DNA of 64,000 bases, from contig NZ_CAJFCI010000030.1 in NCBI RefSeq assembly GCF_904061905.1, forward strand, positions 62,001 through 126,000. The letters are read 5' to 3'. The position numbers were made by a program, and so were the translations under genes. The stretch is from Zestomonas carbonaria. GTDB lineage: Bacteria > Pseudomonadota > Gammaproteobacteria > Pseudomonadales > Pseudomonadaceae. The notes beneath the pieces were generated by a model, which made no database searches, was not told where the DNA came from, and worked only from the letters and a program-made list of their open reading frames with translations. Below, piece after piece: positions 1-8,860 of the stretch (position 1 is the stretch's first letter; every line of letters begins with the position of its first letter).

Positions 1-1
1 C

Positions 2-538
2 GACACCGGACGCTTCGACTTCGAGCGCGCGGCGCAGGCGCCGGGCTGGCTGAAGGAGCTGCGCGGCGAGCACGTGCCGGAAAGCGAGGAATACGGCATC
101 TCCTCGACCGCCTACCGGGCGCGGCGGCCGTTCCACCCACAGCGCTTCCACGATTTCCTCACCCGCGAATGGGACAACGGCAACCTGCTGCGCTCCAAGG
201 GCTTCTTCTGGCTGGCCAGCCAGTACCGCGAGGCCGGCAGTTGGTCACAGGCCGGCGGCCTGATGCGTCACGGCCCGGCCGGGCGCTGGTGGCGCTTCGT
301 ACCGAAGGCGCACTGGCCGCAGGACGAAGAGAGCCTGCAGGCGATCCTCAGGCACTGGGACGTGCAGGTCGGCGACTGCCGCCAGGAACTGGTGTTCATC
401 GGCCAGAATATCGACTTCGCGCGCCTGACCGCCGAACTGGACGCCTGCCTGCTCGACGATGCGGAAATGGCGGCCGGCGTGGAGGCCTGGCAATGCCTGC
501 CCGATCCGTTCGGCCCCTGGACCAGGGAGGTGGCCTGA
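2..538 (+). CDS. COG0523/CobW-family GTPase, C-terminal part (5' truncated)
   Basis: The reading frame is already open at base 2, so the gene begins before the window and only its last ~178 codons are visible. The visible part holds the CobW C-terminal domain, recognisable from the YRARRPFHPQRF segment typical of ZigA/YciC-type zinc-associated GTPases. The Walker A and CxCC parts lie outside. By family these are GTP-hydrolysing metal-insertion chaperones of the cytoplasm, often induced in zinc starvation. No Zur-like operator can be judged because the promoter is missing. A second COG0523 gene lies about 0.5 kb downstream, a pairing also known from P. aeruginosa (PA5532/PA5535 region, from memory). 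An internal GTG at 74 is not a credible start because homology runs upstream of it. Confidence 0.85.
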   Translation, partial: DTGRFDFERAAQAPGWLKELRGEHVPESEEYGISSTAYRARRPFHPQRFHDFLTREWDNGNLLRSKGFFWLASQYREAGSWSQAGGLMRHGPAGRWWRFVPKAHWPQDEESLQAILRHWDVQVGDCRQELVFIGQNIDFARLTAELDACLLDDAEMAAGVEAWQCLPDPFGPWTREVA

Positions 539-607
539 TAGCGCGGAGCGGCCCATGGCCGTGAATCGCGCGCATGGCGCGCTCCTACAGGCCATGAGCA
601 GTTCGGG

Positions 608-961
608 CTAGCGAGCCATCCACACGCCCTTGTTCTGCCGCTCGCAGTAGGGCTTGAGGTAGTTGGCGTCGCTCTCCACGCCGTAGTAGTGGATGTCCTG
701 GCGATAGGGCAGGTTGGACACCTGGGCGTTGCGGCAGACACCGAACGAGCCCTGCGGGCACTGCGCGACGAACTCCACCTCGACCTTCTGGCCCTTGAGC
801 TGCGGCTGGCAGAAACCGTCGCGGAACATCTGCGGCGGGATGCTCTGGTTCTGCTGGCAGACCTTGACGTCCAGCCGGTTGCCCTGGGTGTGCACCACGC
901 AGGCTTCGGCTTGGGCCAGCAGGGGAAGGGCGGAACAGAGCAGGGCGAACAGGTGGCGCAT
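608..961 (-). CDS. Small secreted hypothetical protein between two CobW genes
   Basis: A 117-residue protein with a clear Sec signal peptide (residues ~1-19, hydrophobic MRHLFALLCSALPLLAQA then an AEA-type cleavage site). The mature part has several cysteines (CVVH, KVCQQ, FCQPQ, QCPQG, VCRNA, YCERQ), which suggests disulfides in the periplasm. The ATG at 961 is preferred over an upstream in-frame start at 991 because it puts the signal peptide at the N-terminus and has GGAG eight bases upstream. It is transcribed divergently from the COG0523 gene at 1036. I do not recognise a functional family. A similar hypothetical sits between CobW-type genes in P. aeruginosa (from memory). Confidence 0.8.
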   Translation of the reverse strand: MRHLFALLCSALPLLAQAEACVVHTQGNRLDVKVCQQNQSIPPQMFRDGFCQPQLKGQKVEVEFVAQCPQGSFGVCRNAQVSNLPYRQDIHYYGVESDANYLKPYCERQNKGVWMAR

Positions 962-1035
962 GGACTGGTCTCCGGAAGCGATGCGCTGCACTCTAGGGCT
1001 TTCCCGTTGGCCGGTACAAGCCGCAGCATAGGCAG

Positions 1036-2004
1036 ATGTTGACGCATATCCCCACCCACCTGATCGCTGGCCCGCTTGGCGCCGGCAAGACCAGCCTGAT
1101 CCGCGACCTGCTGGCCCAGCGTCCGGCGCACGAGCGCTGGGCGGTGCTGATCAACGAGTTCGGCCAGATCGGCCTGGATGCCGCGTTGCTGGATGACGGC
1201 GGCGATGGCGTGCGACTGGCCGAAGTCGCTGGCGGCTGCCTGTGCTGCGTCAACGGCGCGCCGTTCCAGGTCGGGCTCGGTCGCCTGCTGCGCCGGGCGA
1301 AGCCGCAGCGCCTGCTGATCGAACCTTCCGGGCTCGGCCATCCCGCCGAGCTGCTGCGCCAGTTGGGCGAGCCGCCGTGGGATTCGGTGCTGGCCGTGCA
1401 ACCCACGGTGCTGGTGCTGGACGCCGCCGCCCTGGCCGATGGCCAGGCGCTGCCGGATAGCCAGCAGGCGGCTTTGGGCGGGGCCGGGCTGTTGCTGCTG
1501 AACAAGGCGGAAAGCCTGGACGAGGTGGCCCGGGCGCGCCTGGTCGCGGCCCTGCCGGACGTACTGCTGCGCTGGACCAGCCAGGGTCGCCTGCCCTTCG
1601 TCGAACTGCCCGGCCACGACGTACAGGCCGGCGCTGTCGATGCCGAACGACTGCCGGGTGGTGCCGCGCCGCCGCCAGCGCTGTGGCGCACCCCGGACGA
1701 ACCGATCTGCCGGATACAGGCCCAGGCCGAAGGCTGGAGCATCGGCTGGCGCTGGCACCCCAGCCAGAGCTTCGAGCTGCTGCGCGTGCAGCAATGGCTC
1801 GCGAGCCTGCCCTGGCGGCGCGCCAAGCTGGTGTTGCAGACCAATGCCGGCTGGCTGTCGGCCAACGCCCTGGACGGCGAAGCGCCGCACTGGCGGGCCA
1901 GCGAATGGCGCAAGGATTCGCGCCTGGAGCTGATCTTCGCCGAGGCGCAGGATGAAGAGGTGTTGCGAACGGGGATGGCTGCCTGTCGGCTGCAACAGGG
2001 CTAA
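1036..2004 (+). CDS. COG0523/CobW-family GTPase (metal chaperone)
   Basis: A 322-residue G3E-family GTPase. Walker A GPLGAGKT lies at residues ~12-19, the INEFGQIGLD switch segment follows, the metal-binding GGCLCC (CxCC) motif lies at ~67-72, and NKAE is the guanine-specificity motif. The C-terminal CobW domain is short and ends near the stop. Family members deliver Zn2+ or another metal to client enzymes at the cost of GTP; the client cannot be read from this sequence. The start ATG is at the point where the family's N-terminal beta-strand begins. It diverges from the small secreted protein at 608-961, with a 74-base gap that must hold both promoters. A second copy of the family ends at 538. 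Confidence 0.9.
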   Translation: MLTHIPTHLIAGPLGAGKTSLIRDLLAQRPAHERWAVLINEFGQIGLDAALLDDGGDGVRLAEVAGGCLCCVNGAPFQVGLGRLLRRAKPQRLLIEPSGLGHPAELLRQLGEPPWDSVLAVQPTVLVLDAAALADGQALPDSQQAALGGAGLLLLNKAESLDEVARARLVAALPDVLLRWTSQGRLPFVELPGHDVQAGAVDAERLPGGAAPPPALWRTPDEPICRIQAQAEGWSIGWRWHPSQSFELLRVQQWLASLPWRRAKLVLQTNAGWLSANALDGEAPHWRASEWRKDSRLELIFAEAQDEEVLRTGMAACRLQQG

Positions 2005-2039
2005 ACTGCCCTCCCATTTTCCGTCGATTGCACGCCTCC

Positions 2040-2918
2040 ATGATCCTCCACCCCTGGTCCCATGCGACTTCCGCCGGTTTCACCCTGCGCGGCTGGCACA
2101 GCGAACCGTCCGGCAAGCCGCTGCTGCATTTCCTGCACGGCAATGGCTTTTGCGGGCTCACCTACGAGCCGATGCTCAAGCGGCTGGCGGATGAGTTCGA
2201 CCTCTGGCTGTGCGACGTGCAGGGCCATGGCGACAGCGACCATGGTGGCCGTTTCCATGGCTGGAACCGCAGCGCCGAGCTGGCGGTGGAGGCTTTCGAG
2301 AGCGGTCGCGGACGCTTCGGCGAAGTGCCGCGCTTCGCTGCCGGGCACAGTTTCGGCGGGGTGTTGAGCTGCCTGATCCTGGCCAAGTGGCCGCAACTGT
2401 TCCAGCGCGCGGTACTGCTCGACCCGGTGCTGTTCACCCCGGCGATGATCGGTGTGATGAGCTTCGCCGAAGTGCTCGGCGTGCGCCGCAAGAACGGCAT
2501 GGCGGCGCGCGCCGCCGCCCGCCGCAGCCGCTGGAACGACCGGCTGGCGGCTTACAGCGCATTGCACGGGCGCGGTATCTACAAGGGCTGGACCGATGCG
2601 GCGCTATGGGCCTTCGTCGAGCACGCGATGGTCGAGGTGGAGGGTGGCATCGAGCTGAAGTGCCGGCCGAGCCGCGAGGCGGAGATCTTCTCCTCGTGCC
2701 CGAAGCGCCTGTGGCCGTCGCTGGGCAAGATCGTCACCCCCAGCCTGATCCTCTACGGCCAGCGCACCTACCCTTTCGTCGCCCGGTCGGTGGCGCGGCT
2801 CACCGCGCAGAACGCCCATGTCAGCGCCCATCAGGTGGCCGGCGGGCACTGCTTCATGCAGGAGTTCCCCGAGGACAGCGCGCGGCGGGTGGCGGACTTC
2901 CTGTTGCAGCGCAGTTGA
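2040..2918 (+). CDS. Alpha/beta hydrolase
   Basis: A 292-residue alpha/beta-hydrolase fold protein. It shows an oxyanion-hole segment FLHGNGF, a strand/turn DVQGHGDSD, the nucleophile elbow GHSFGG (Ser), and a late GGHCF segment that supplies the catalytic His. No signal peptide is seen, so it should be cytoplasmic. The substrate is not predictable. The ATG at 2040 is preferred to a TTG at 2028, because only four residues separate them and ATG is the usual codon. It follows the COG0523 gene by 35 bases and precedes a small gene at 2928, so the three may be co-transcribed. Confidence 0.85.
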   Translation: MILHPWSHATSAGFTLRGWHSEPSGKPLLHFLHGNGFCGLTYEPMLKRLADEFDLWLCDVQGHGDSDHGGRFHGWNRSAELAVEAFESGRGRFGEVPRFAAGHSFGGVLSCLILAKWPQLFQRAVLLDPVLFTPAMIGVMSFAEVLGVRRKNGMAARAAARRSRWNDRLAAYSALHGRGIYKGWTDAALWAFVEHAMVEVEGGIELKCRPSREAEIFSSCPKRLWPSLGKIVTPSLILYGQRTYPFVARSVARLTAQNAHVSAHQVAGGHCFMQEFPEDSARRVADFLLQRS

Positions 2919-2927
2919 ACGCGGCGG

Positions 2928-3299
2928 ATGAACCCCGAAGCCTCCCGTATCCGCGTCTGGCAGGCGCTGTCCACGTTGTGGCTGGACACCGAGCTGCAGG
3001 AGAGCGAGCTGCGCTGGGTGGCCGCCGAGCTGGTTGCCAGCGGCCTGTCGCGGCAGGAGCTCGAGGCGATCTACCTGTACGAAGTGGCGCCGCTGCTGTG
3101 GCCCAACCTGTGGGTGGCGGCGGGCGCCTGGGCGGGGTTCGATGCGGGCTGGCTGGCGGCCGGCTGCCTGCGCAACCGCCGGCGGCGGGAAAGCCGCTGG
3201 CACCGCTGGAAATGTCGCCTGCTTCGCCGGCCGATGACCTACGCGACGGCTTCCGACTGGCGGCGTATCCAGGCGCTGCTGGATCAGGAGTTCCACTGA
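2928..3299 (+). CDS. Small hypothetical protein (DUF7079-like)
   Basis: A 123-residue cytoplasmic protein. It has an acidic, helical N-terminal half (LWLDTELQESELRWVAAELVASGLS) and an arginine-rich tail. The pattern resembles the DUF7079 family, whose members are small proteins of unknown function; this assignment is from memory. It starts nine bases after the hydrolase stop and probably shares its transcript. Its 3' end overlaps the convergent gene at 3284-3712 by 16 bases. Confidence 0.7.
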   Translation: MNPEASRIRVWQALSTLWLDTELQESELRWVAAELVASGLSRQELEAIYLYEVAPLLWPNLWVAAGAWAGFDAGWLAAGCLRNRRRRESRWHRWKCRLLRRPMTYATASDWRRIQALLDQEFH

Positions 3300-3712
3300 T
3301 CGTGCTGGCGCCGCCAGTCATTCAGCGAGATCACCTTGGCGTTCGACTCCACCGGCGGGTGTTCCAGCGGCACCGGCGCATCCGCCTCGGCGCGGGCATC
3401 GAAGGGATGCGGCGCCAGTTCGATGCCGCCCAGGTGGCGGCCGAACAGGATGATGCTGCCGGCATGGCGCTGCTCGCCGGTGACCGTGAATTCGAAACCG
3501 TAGACTCGCGCCAGCCGCTTGCGCCCACGGGCGTCGGGGAGCAGGGCGATGCGCCGCAGGGCGACGTTGTCGTCGAGCAGCAGCACGTCCGCGCGCGCAC
3601 AGTGCTGCTTGACCAGCTCCAGGGCGCGCTCGCGCAGGCCGTGGGCGTGCCACAGCCAGGCGCCGGCAGTGGCGAGCAGCATCAGGACGAACAGGTTACC
3701 CAGGGTCAGCAT
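3284..3712 (-). CDS. DUF3301 family membrane-anchored protein
   Basis: A 142-residue protein with one N-terminal transmembrane helix (residues ~5-22, [18 protein letters not shown]). It is followed by a conserved soluble domain ([41 protein letters not shown]) typical of DUF3301, a gamma-proteobacterial family without known function. The C-terminus ends in a basic/aromatic [10 protein letters not shown] segment. It is convergent with the DUF7079-like gene (16-base overlap) and divergent from pdxY. It is probably anchored in the inner membrane with the domain in the cytoplasm or periplasm; orientation is not decidable. Confidence 0.85.
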   Translation of the reverse strand: MLTLGNLFVLMLLATAGAWLWHAHGLRERALELVKQHCARADVLLLDDNVALRRIALLPDARGRKRLARVYGFEFTVTGEQRHAGSIILFGRHLGGIELAPHPFDARAEADAPVPLEHPPVESNAKVISLNDWRRQHDQWNS

Positions 3713-3806
3713 GGCGGTTCCGTCACGGGCGGGGACACTCAGCTTATCATCGCCGCGCGTGGCGGATAGCGCGATACTCGACCCTCGCCATATGGAAATT
3801 CGTCTA

Positions 3807-4673
3807 ATGCCTCACACCCCAAACCTGCTCAGCATCCAGTCCCACGTGGTATTCGGCCACGCCGGCAACGGCGCCGCGGTGTTCCCGTTGCAGCGCATTG
3901 GCGTCAATGTCTGGCCGTTGAATACCGTGCAGTTCTCCAACCACACCCAGTACGGCCAGTGGGCCGGCGAGGTGCTGCCACCGGAGCAGATCCCGGCGCT
4001 GATCGAGGGTATCGCCGCGATCGGCGAACTGGGCCGTTGCGACGGAGTGGTTTCCGGCTACCTGGGCAGCGCCGCCCAGGGCCGGGCGATCCTCGCCGGA
4101 GTGGCGCGGATCAAGGCGGCCAACCCGCGCGCCCTCTACCTCTGCGACCCGGTGATGGGGCACCCGGAGAAGGGGTGCATCGTCGCCCCGGAGGTAGGCG
4201 AGTTCCTTCTCGAGGAAGCGGCGGCGCTGGCCGACTTCCTGTGTCCCAACCAGCTTGAGCTGGACAGCTTCGCCGGGCGCCGGCCCACGTCGCTGGCCGA
4301 TTGCGTGGAGATGGCCGAGGCGTTGCTGGTGCGCGGACCCAGGGCGGTGCTGGTCAAGCACCTGAGCTATCCGGGCAAGGACGAGGACTGTTTCGAGATG
4401 CTGCTGGTGACTGCCGGCGAGCGTTGGTTGATACGCCGCCCCTACCTGGCCTTCCCGCGCCAGCCGGTGGGCGTCGGCGACCTGACGTCCGGGCTATTCC
4501 TCGGCCGTGTGCTGCTTGGCGACGATCTGCGCGCGGCCTTCGAGTTCACGTCGGCCGCGGTGCACGAGGTGTTGCTGGAGACCCAGGCCTGCGCCAGCTA
4601 TGAACTGCAACTGGTGCGGGCCCAGGACCGCATCGCCCACCCGCGCCTGAAGTTCGCCGCCGAGCGGCTGTAG
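3807..4673 (+). CDS. pdxY: Pyridoxal kinase PdxY
   Basis: A 288-residue pyridoxal/pyridoxine/pyridoxamine kinase of the PfkB/ribokinase-like fold, acting in PLP salvage: pyridoxal plus ATP to PLP. The N-terminal [15 protein letters not shown] block, the [12 protein letters not shown] substrate loop and the C-terminal GVGDLTSG anion hole with catalytic Asp are all present. Length matches E. coli and P. aeruginosa PdxY. The ATG at 3807 is chosen because the family starts a few residues before IQSHV; an in-frame ATG at 3792 would add five residues. It is a single gene, divergent from the DUF3301 gene. Two PLP enzymes (aminotransferase, threonine aldolase) occur elsewhere in the window. Confidence 0.95.
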   Translation: MPHTPNLLSIQSHVVFGHAGNGAAVFPLQRIGVNVWPLNTVQFSNHTQYGQWAGEVLPPEQIPALIEGIAAIGELGRCDGVVSGYLGSAAQGRAILAGVARIKAANPRALYLCDPVMGHPEKGCIVAPEVGEFLLEEAAALADFLCPNQLELDSFAGRRPTSLADCVEMAEALLVRGPRAVLVKHLSYPGKDEDCFEMLLVTAGERWLIRRPYLAFPRQPVGVGDLTSGLFLGRVLLGDDLRAAFEFTSAAVHEVLLETQACASYELQLVRAQDRIAHPRLKFAAERL

Positions 4674-4690
4674 GCGCGGTGTTCGCTATT

Positions 4691-4718
4691 GGTGGAAAAC
4701 GCTTCGCGGTTTTCCACC
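4691..4718. repeat. Short palindromic intergenic repeat, GGTGGAAAAC type
   Basis: Ten-base arms GGTGGAAAAC and GTTTTCCACC enclose GCTTCGCG, between the convergent ends of pdxY and ybaL. A close relative lies at 21887-21914 with the loop as TCGCGAAGCG. A second short inverted repeat, CCCGCG-TT-CGCGGG, follows at ~4742-4756. Neither has a T-run, so they look like REP-type extragenic elements rather than classic terminators. Confidence 0.7.
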
Positions 4719-4770
4719 CTACGACGTTGTTTGCTGGATTCCCGCGTTCGCGGGGACCCAATAAAACCGT

Positions 4771-6477
4771 TCAGGCCGCCGTCGAGTCCGGTGTCATCGA
4801 CCTCTGGCTGTCCAGGCCAAGGCGGGAGAACATCACCCGGGCGATCTCGCGCTCACCCATCACCACCAGGTCGGCGTTGTGCTCGCTGAGGTATTCCACC
4901 TCGTCGTCGAAGTGGGCGCGGGCGATGATGTCCAGGCCGGGGTTGGCCGCCCGCGCGTGCATGGCGATCTGGCCGGCCTCCAGGGCGTTGGGGATGGCGA
5001 TCAGCAGCCAGCGCGCCTTGTCCACGTTGGCCAGGTCCAGCACATGGTTGCTGGCCGCGTTGCCGAGCACCACGCTGAAACCTTCCTCGCGCAGTTCCTG
5101 GGCGCGCGCACGGTTGTCCTCGATGATCACCAGCGGCACGCCTTCCTCGCTCAGGCGCCGGCTGATGCGGCTGCCGACCCGGCCGTGGCCGATCAGGATG
5201 GCGTGCTCGGTTTCGTGGATCACCGGGATGTCGTCGGGCTCCTCGGCGGCGCTCGGGGTATCTGCCGGCACGGTGTTCTCGCGCACGTCGAGCCAGGGTT
5301 GCAGGCGGTCGATCATGGAGAAGCACAGTGGGTTGACCAGGATCGACAGGATCGCCCCGGCGAGGACCAGGTCGCGGCCGGCTTCCGGCAGCAGGCCGAG
5401 GCCGACGCCGAGGGCGACGAGGATGAAGGAGAACTCGCCGATCTGCGCCAGGCTGGCGGAAATGGTCAGCGCGGTGCTCAGCGGCTTGCCGAAGGCGCGC
5501 ACGATGAGCAGCGCGGCCAGCGACTTGCCGAACACGATGATCAGGAAGGTGGCCAGCACCGCGGCCGGTTGCTGGATCAGGATCGCCGGGTCGAACAGCA
5601 TGCCCACGGCGACGAAGAACAGTACCGCGAAGGCGTCGCGCAGCCCCTGGGAGTCCTCGGCGGCGCGGTGGTTGTGTTCCGATTCGTTGAGCATCATGCC
5701 GGCGAAGAAGGCGCCGAGGGCGAAGGACACGCCGAACACCTGGGCGGCGAAGTAGGCGATGCCCATGGCGATGGCCAGCACCGCCAGGGTGAACAGCTCG
5801 CGCGAGCCGCTGCCGGCGGTGCGTTCGAGCATCCAGGGGATCAGGCGGCGGCCGACCACCACCATCAGGGCGATGAACAGGCTGACCTTGCCCAGGGTGA
5901 TCAGCAGCGGCATCAACACGCCGGCATCCTCGTTGCCTTGCGAGTTGCCGCCGAGCACGCCGGCCAGCGCCGGCAGCAGGACCAGGGTGACCACCATTAC
6001 CAGGTCCTCGACGATCAGCCAGCCGATGGCGATCTTGCCGCGCCGGCTGTCGAGCAACTGGCGCTCCTCGAGGGCGCGCAGCAACACCACGGTACTGGCC
6101 ACCGACAGCGCCAGGCCGAACACCAGGCCGGCGCCCAGGCCCCAGTCCAGCATCCAGGCCAGGCCCATGCCGAGCAGGGTGGCCACGGCGATCTGCGCCA
6201 GGGCGCCGGGAATGGCGATGTGCTTCACCGACATCAGGTCTTTCAGCGAGAAGTGCAGGCCGACGCCGAACATCAGCAGCATCACGCCGATCTCGGAAAT
6301 CTCGTGAGAGAGTTCCTTGTCGGCGACGAAACCGGGGGTGAAGGGGCCGACAAGGATACCGGCGATCAGGTAGCCCACCAGCGGCGACAGGCGCAGGCGG
6401 GTGGCGAGGGCGCCGAGGAAATAGGCGAGTACGAAGCCCACGGCGATAGTGGCGATCAGGGGCGTATGGTGTGGCAT
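4771..6477 (-). CDS. ybaL: YbaL/KefB-type cation:proton antiporter
   Basis: A 568-residue CPA2 antiporter. The N-terminal ~390 residues form a Na+/H+-exchanger membrane domain of about a dozen helices (VGYLIAGILVGPFTPGFVAD, SFALGAFFAGMMLNESEHNHRA). A linker and a C-terminal TrkA-N/RCK Rossmann domain (ILIGHGRVGS...VVIEDNRARAQELR) for nucleotide gating follow. It closely follows the E. coli YbaL pattern, including the final MGEREIAR block. Function by family: K+ efflux coupled to H+ entry across the inner membrane. The ATG at 6477 has GGGAG upstream; a longer frame to 6618 lacks the family's N-terminus. A sigma-54-like promoter candidate is noted at 6635-6650. Confidence 0.92.
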   Translation of the reverse strand: MPHHTPLIATIAVGFVLAYFLGALATRLRLSPLVGYLIAGILVGPFTPGFVADKELSHEISEIGVMLLMFGVGLHFSLKDLMSVKHIAIPGALAQIAVATLLGMGLAWMLDWGLGAGLVFGLALSVASTVVLLRALEERQLLDSRRGKIAIGWLIVEDLVMVVTLVLLPALAGVLGGNSQGNEDAGVLMPLLITLGKVSLFIALMVVVGRRLIPWMLERTAGSGSRELFTLAVLAIAMGIAYFAAQVFGVSFALGAFFAGMMLNESEHNHRAAEDSQGLRDAFAVLFFVAVGMLFDPAILIQQPAAVLATFLIIVFGKSLAALLIVRAFGKPLSTALTISASLAQIGEFSFILVALGVGLGLLPEAGRDLVLAGAILSILVNPLCFSMIDRLQPWLDVRENTVPADTPSAAEEPDDIPVIHETEHAILIGHGRVGSRISRRLSEEGVPLVIIEDNRARAQELREEGFSVVLGNAASNHVLDLANVDKARWLLIAIPNALEAGQIAMHARAANPGLDIIARAHFDDEVEYLSEHNADLVVMGEREIARVMFSRLGLDSQRSMTPDSTAA

Positions 6478-6634
6478 CGAATCTCCCGTATGAACTGAAT
6501 GGCTGGCCGCGCGAATTCGGGCTGGGCAAGACCGGCGCGGCAAAAATGGCTCTGACGGCGGAACGAGGCACTGGAGGGGAGACAGCGCGGCCGTGCCCAG
6601 GACTCGGGCGGAGCGCAATGAGGCGACATTCTAA

Positions 6635-6650
6635 CGCAGCTAGCGTGCCA
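6635..6650 (-). promoter_or_regulatory. Candidate sigma-54 (-24/-12) promoter upstream of ybaL
   Basis: Read on the minus strand the bases are TGGCACGCTAGCTGCG, against the consensus TGGCACG-N4-TTGC. There is one mismatch in the -12 box, and GG and GC are separated by exactly ten bases. It lies about 160 bases before the ybaL start in an AT-richer stretch of the 334-base gap 6478-6811. The rest of that gap shows no gene I can support. The match is by eye only and chance occurrence is possible. Confidence 0.35.
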
Positions 6651-6811
6651 GTTTTGTGAATACAAGCTGTTGATTTTTAAACAGGATGTGGCGAGCGGAA
6701 AATCGAGAAGGGCGCTGGAGGCCGGAAAGCCGGACGAAAAGGCGGCGCGAAGCTGCATGTGGGGCGGCTGTCTCGTCCAGCCCCCAGCGCGTTTTCAGAC
6801 TTTTCGCTGTT

Positions 6812-7294
6812 TCAGCTCTCCTCGCGGATGTCCTGGTAGCGGCGCTCCAGTTCCTGGCGCAGGGCCCGTCGTTGCTGGCCCTGCTTGAAGCGCCGGCGCT
6901 CGTCGGCGGTTTCCGGCTGCCGCGGCGGCACCGCGCAGGGTTTGCGTTGCTCGTCCACGGCGACCATGGTGAAAAAGCAACTGTTGGTGTGGCGCACCGA
7001 CTTCTCGCGGATGTTCTCGGTGATCACCTTGATGCCGATCTCCATCGACGTGGTGCCAGTGTAGTTGACCGAGGCGAGGAAAGTGACGAGCTCGCCGACG
7101 TGGATCGGCTCGCGGAATACCACCTGGTCCACCGACAGGGTCACCACGTAGCAGCCGGCGTAGCGGCTGGCGCAGGCATAGGCGACCTCGTCGAGGTACT
7201 TGAGCAGGGTGCCGCCGTGGACGTTGCCGGAGAAGTTGGCTTTGTCCGGGGTCATCAGGACGGTCATGCTCAGTTGTGCGGCGCCGGCTTCCAT
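6812..7294 (-). CDS. Acyl-CoA thioesterase, hotdog fold (YciA-like)
   Basis: A 160-residue single-hotdog acyl-CoA hydrolase: acyl-CoA plus water to fatty acid plus CoA, in the cytoplasm. It shows the family blocks SGNVHGGTLLKYLDEVAY (catalytic Asp/Gly helix), DQVVFREPIHVGELVTF and SCFFTMVAVDE. The C-terminal ~45 residues are basic and helical. The ATG at 7294 is preferred to an in-frame ATG at 7312 because AGGAG lies six to seven bases before 7294, while nothing resembling a ribosome site precedes 7312. It is a stand-alone gene in the same direction as ybaL. Confidence 0.9.
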   Translation of the reverse strand: MEAGAAQLSMTVLMTPDKANFSGNVHGGTLLKYLDEVAYACASRYAGCYVVTLSVDQVVFREPIHVGELVTFLASVNYTGTTSMEIGIKVITENIREKSVRHTNSCFFTMVAVDEQRKPCAVPPRQPETADERRRFKQGQQRRALRQELERRYQDIREES

Positions 7295-7385
7295 TGGTGA
7301 CTCCTCGGTCATTTCTGCGGATACCTTAACCGGCGCCGGGCGTATGGAGAACGATTTCTATCGTTTCCGGGGCAGGCTTCGACGC

Positions 7386-8753
7386 CTACGCGTGGTTCAG
7401 ATACCAGCGCCAGTCCTGCTCGCCGACCTCGCCCATGAACTGGCGGTACTCGTGCCACTTGATGGCCAGGAACACCTTGAGGAAGCCGGCGCCGAAGGCT
7501 TCCTCGGCCCAGGACGAGCGCTCCAGGGCGTGCAGCGCGGTGAGCCAGTCGGTGGGCAGGAACTCGGTCGCTTGCGCGTAGCCGTTGCCCTCGATGGCCG
7601 GGCCGGGGTCGCTCTGGTGGCGGATGCCGTAGCGGATTCCGGAAAGGAGCGCCGCCGCCGCCAGGTAGGGGTTGGCGTCGGCGCCACAGATACGGTGCTC
7701 GATATGCCGGCTCTGCGCCGGGCCGCCGGGCACGCGGAACGACACGGTGCGGTTGTTGACGCCCCAGCTCTTGGCCAGCGGCGCGTAGCTGTTGGCCTGG
7801 AAGCGGCGGAACGAGTTGGCGTTGGGGCAGAAGATCGCCAGCGAGTCGAGCAGGGTAGCCATCATCCCGCCGATGGCATGGCGCAGCAGCGGCGTGCCCT
7901 GGGGATCTTCCGAGGCGAACAGGTTGTTGCCCTGGTCGTCGGCCAGGCTGACGTGCAGGTGCAGGCCGCTGCCGGCCTGGTCGCCGAACGGCTTGGCCAT
8001 GAAGCAGGCCTGCAAGCCGTGCTTGTTGGCCACGCCCTTGACCAGGCGCTTGTAGCGAAGACCCTCGTCGATGGCCTGCAAGGCGTCGAAGCGGTGTTCG
8101 AGGGTCAGTTCGAGCTGGCCGGGCGCGTATTCGGAAATCGCCGTGCGTACCGGCAGGCCCTGCACCTCGCAGGCGGAATAGAGGTCGTCGAGGAACGGCT
8201 GCAACTGTTCCAGCTCATGCACGCCATAGACCTGTGGCGCCTGCGGGCGCACGCCGTTCATCTGCAACGCCGGCTGCGGCCGGCCCTGCGCGTCGCGCTG
8301 CTTGTCGAGCAGGTAGAACTCCAGCTCCACCGCCATCACCGGGTGGTAGCCGTCGGCCTCGAGCCGCTCGATGGCGCGTACCAGCACGTGGCGCGGATCG
8401 GCCGGGGCGGCCGGCAGGCCACGCTGCGGGTGCATGCTGACCTGGAACTGGCCGGTCGGCGTGGCACGCCAGGGTTGCAGGCACAGGCTGCCGGGCAGGG
8501 GATAGGTCCAGCAATCGGCGTCGGCGACCTCCCAGACCAGCCCACTGTCCTCGACGTCCTCGCCCTGGATGGTCAGGGCGAGGATCGAGCTGGGCAACGG
8601 GCGACCGTGCTGGTAGACGGCCAGCAACTCGTCGCGGTGCAGCAGCTTGCCGCGTGGTACGCCGTTGGCGTCGATCAGGATCAGCTCGAAGCTGCGCACT
8701 TCGGGGTGCTGGGCGAGGAAGTCCTGGGCTTCCCGGGGATCGGCGAATCGCAT
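7386..8753 (-). CDS. Glutamine synthetase-like gamma-glutamylpolyamine synthetase (PauA type)
   Basis: A 455-residue GS family III/PuuA-like ligase. Blocks include MAVELEFYL (metal site), EYAPGQLELTLEH, GSGLHLHVSL (ATP/ammonia region), NSFRRFQANSYAP and NRTVSFRVPGG...RIEHRICGADANPYL. In pseudomonads such proteins gamma-glutamylate polyamines or other amines rather than ammonia, the first step of the glutamylated catabolic route. The exact amine is unknown. The closest remembered relative is the PA5522 (pauA7) locus, which has the same neighbours. It lies 107 bases after the aminotransferase in the same direction and probably shares its GntR-controlled promoter. The start ATG at 8753 fits the family N-terminus. 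Confidence 0.88.
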   Translation of the reverse strand: MRFADPREAQDFLAQHPEVRSFELILIDANGVPRGKLLHRDELLAVYQHGRPLPSSILALTIQGEDVEDSGLVWEVADADCWTYPLPGSLCLQPWRATPTGQFQVSMHPQRGLPAAPADPRHVLVRAIERLEADGYHPVMAVELEFYLLDKQRDAQGRPQPALQMNGVRPQAPQVYGVHELEQLQPFLDDLYSACEVQGLPVRTAISEYAPGQLELTLEHRFDALQAIDEGLRYKRLVKGVANKHGLQACFMAKPFGDQAGSGLHLHVSLADDQGNNLFASEDPQGTPLLRHAIGGMMATLLDSLAIFCPNANSFRRFQANSYAPLAKSWGVNNRTVSFRVPGGPAQSRHIEHRICGADANPYLAAAALLSGIRYGIRHQSDPGPAIEGNGYAQATEFLPTDWLTALHALERSSWAEEAFGAGFLKVFLAIKWHEYRQFMGEVGEQDWRWYLNHA

Positions 8754-8860
8754 GGTGGGTTCTCGCGGAGGGGGTTGGTTGGTGGGGTGCGTTCTGAATG
8801 AGGGCTGGTGTGGGGAGGAGAGTCCGTCCCATCCGCCAGCATCATCGCCTGACCTCACAT

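Noticed and set aside
4879..6498. A long plus-strand frame over the ybaL gene
   Set aside because: It is His/Gln/Asp-rich low-complexity sequence opposite a complete antiporter.
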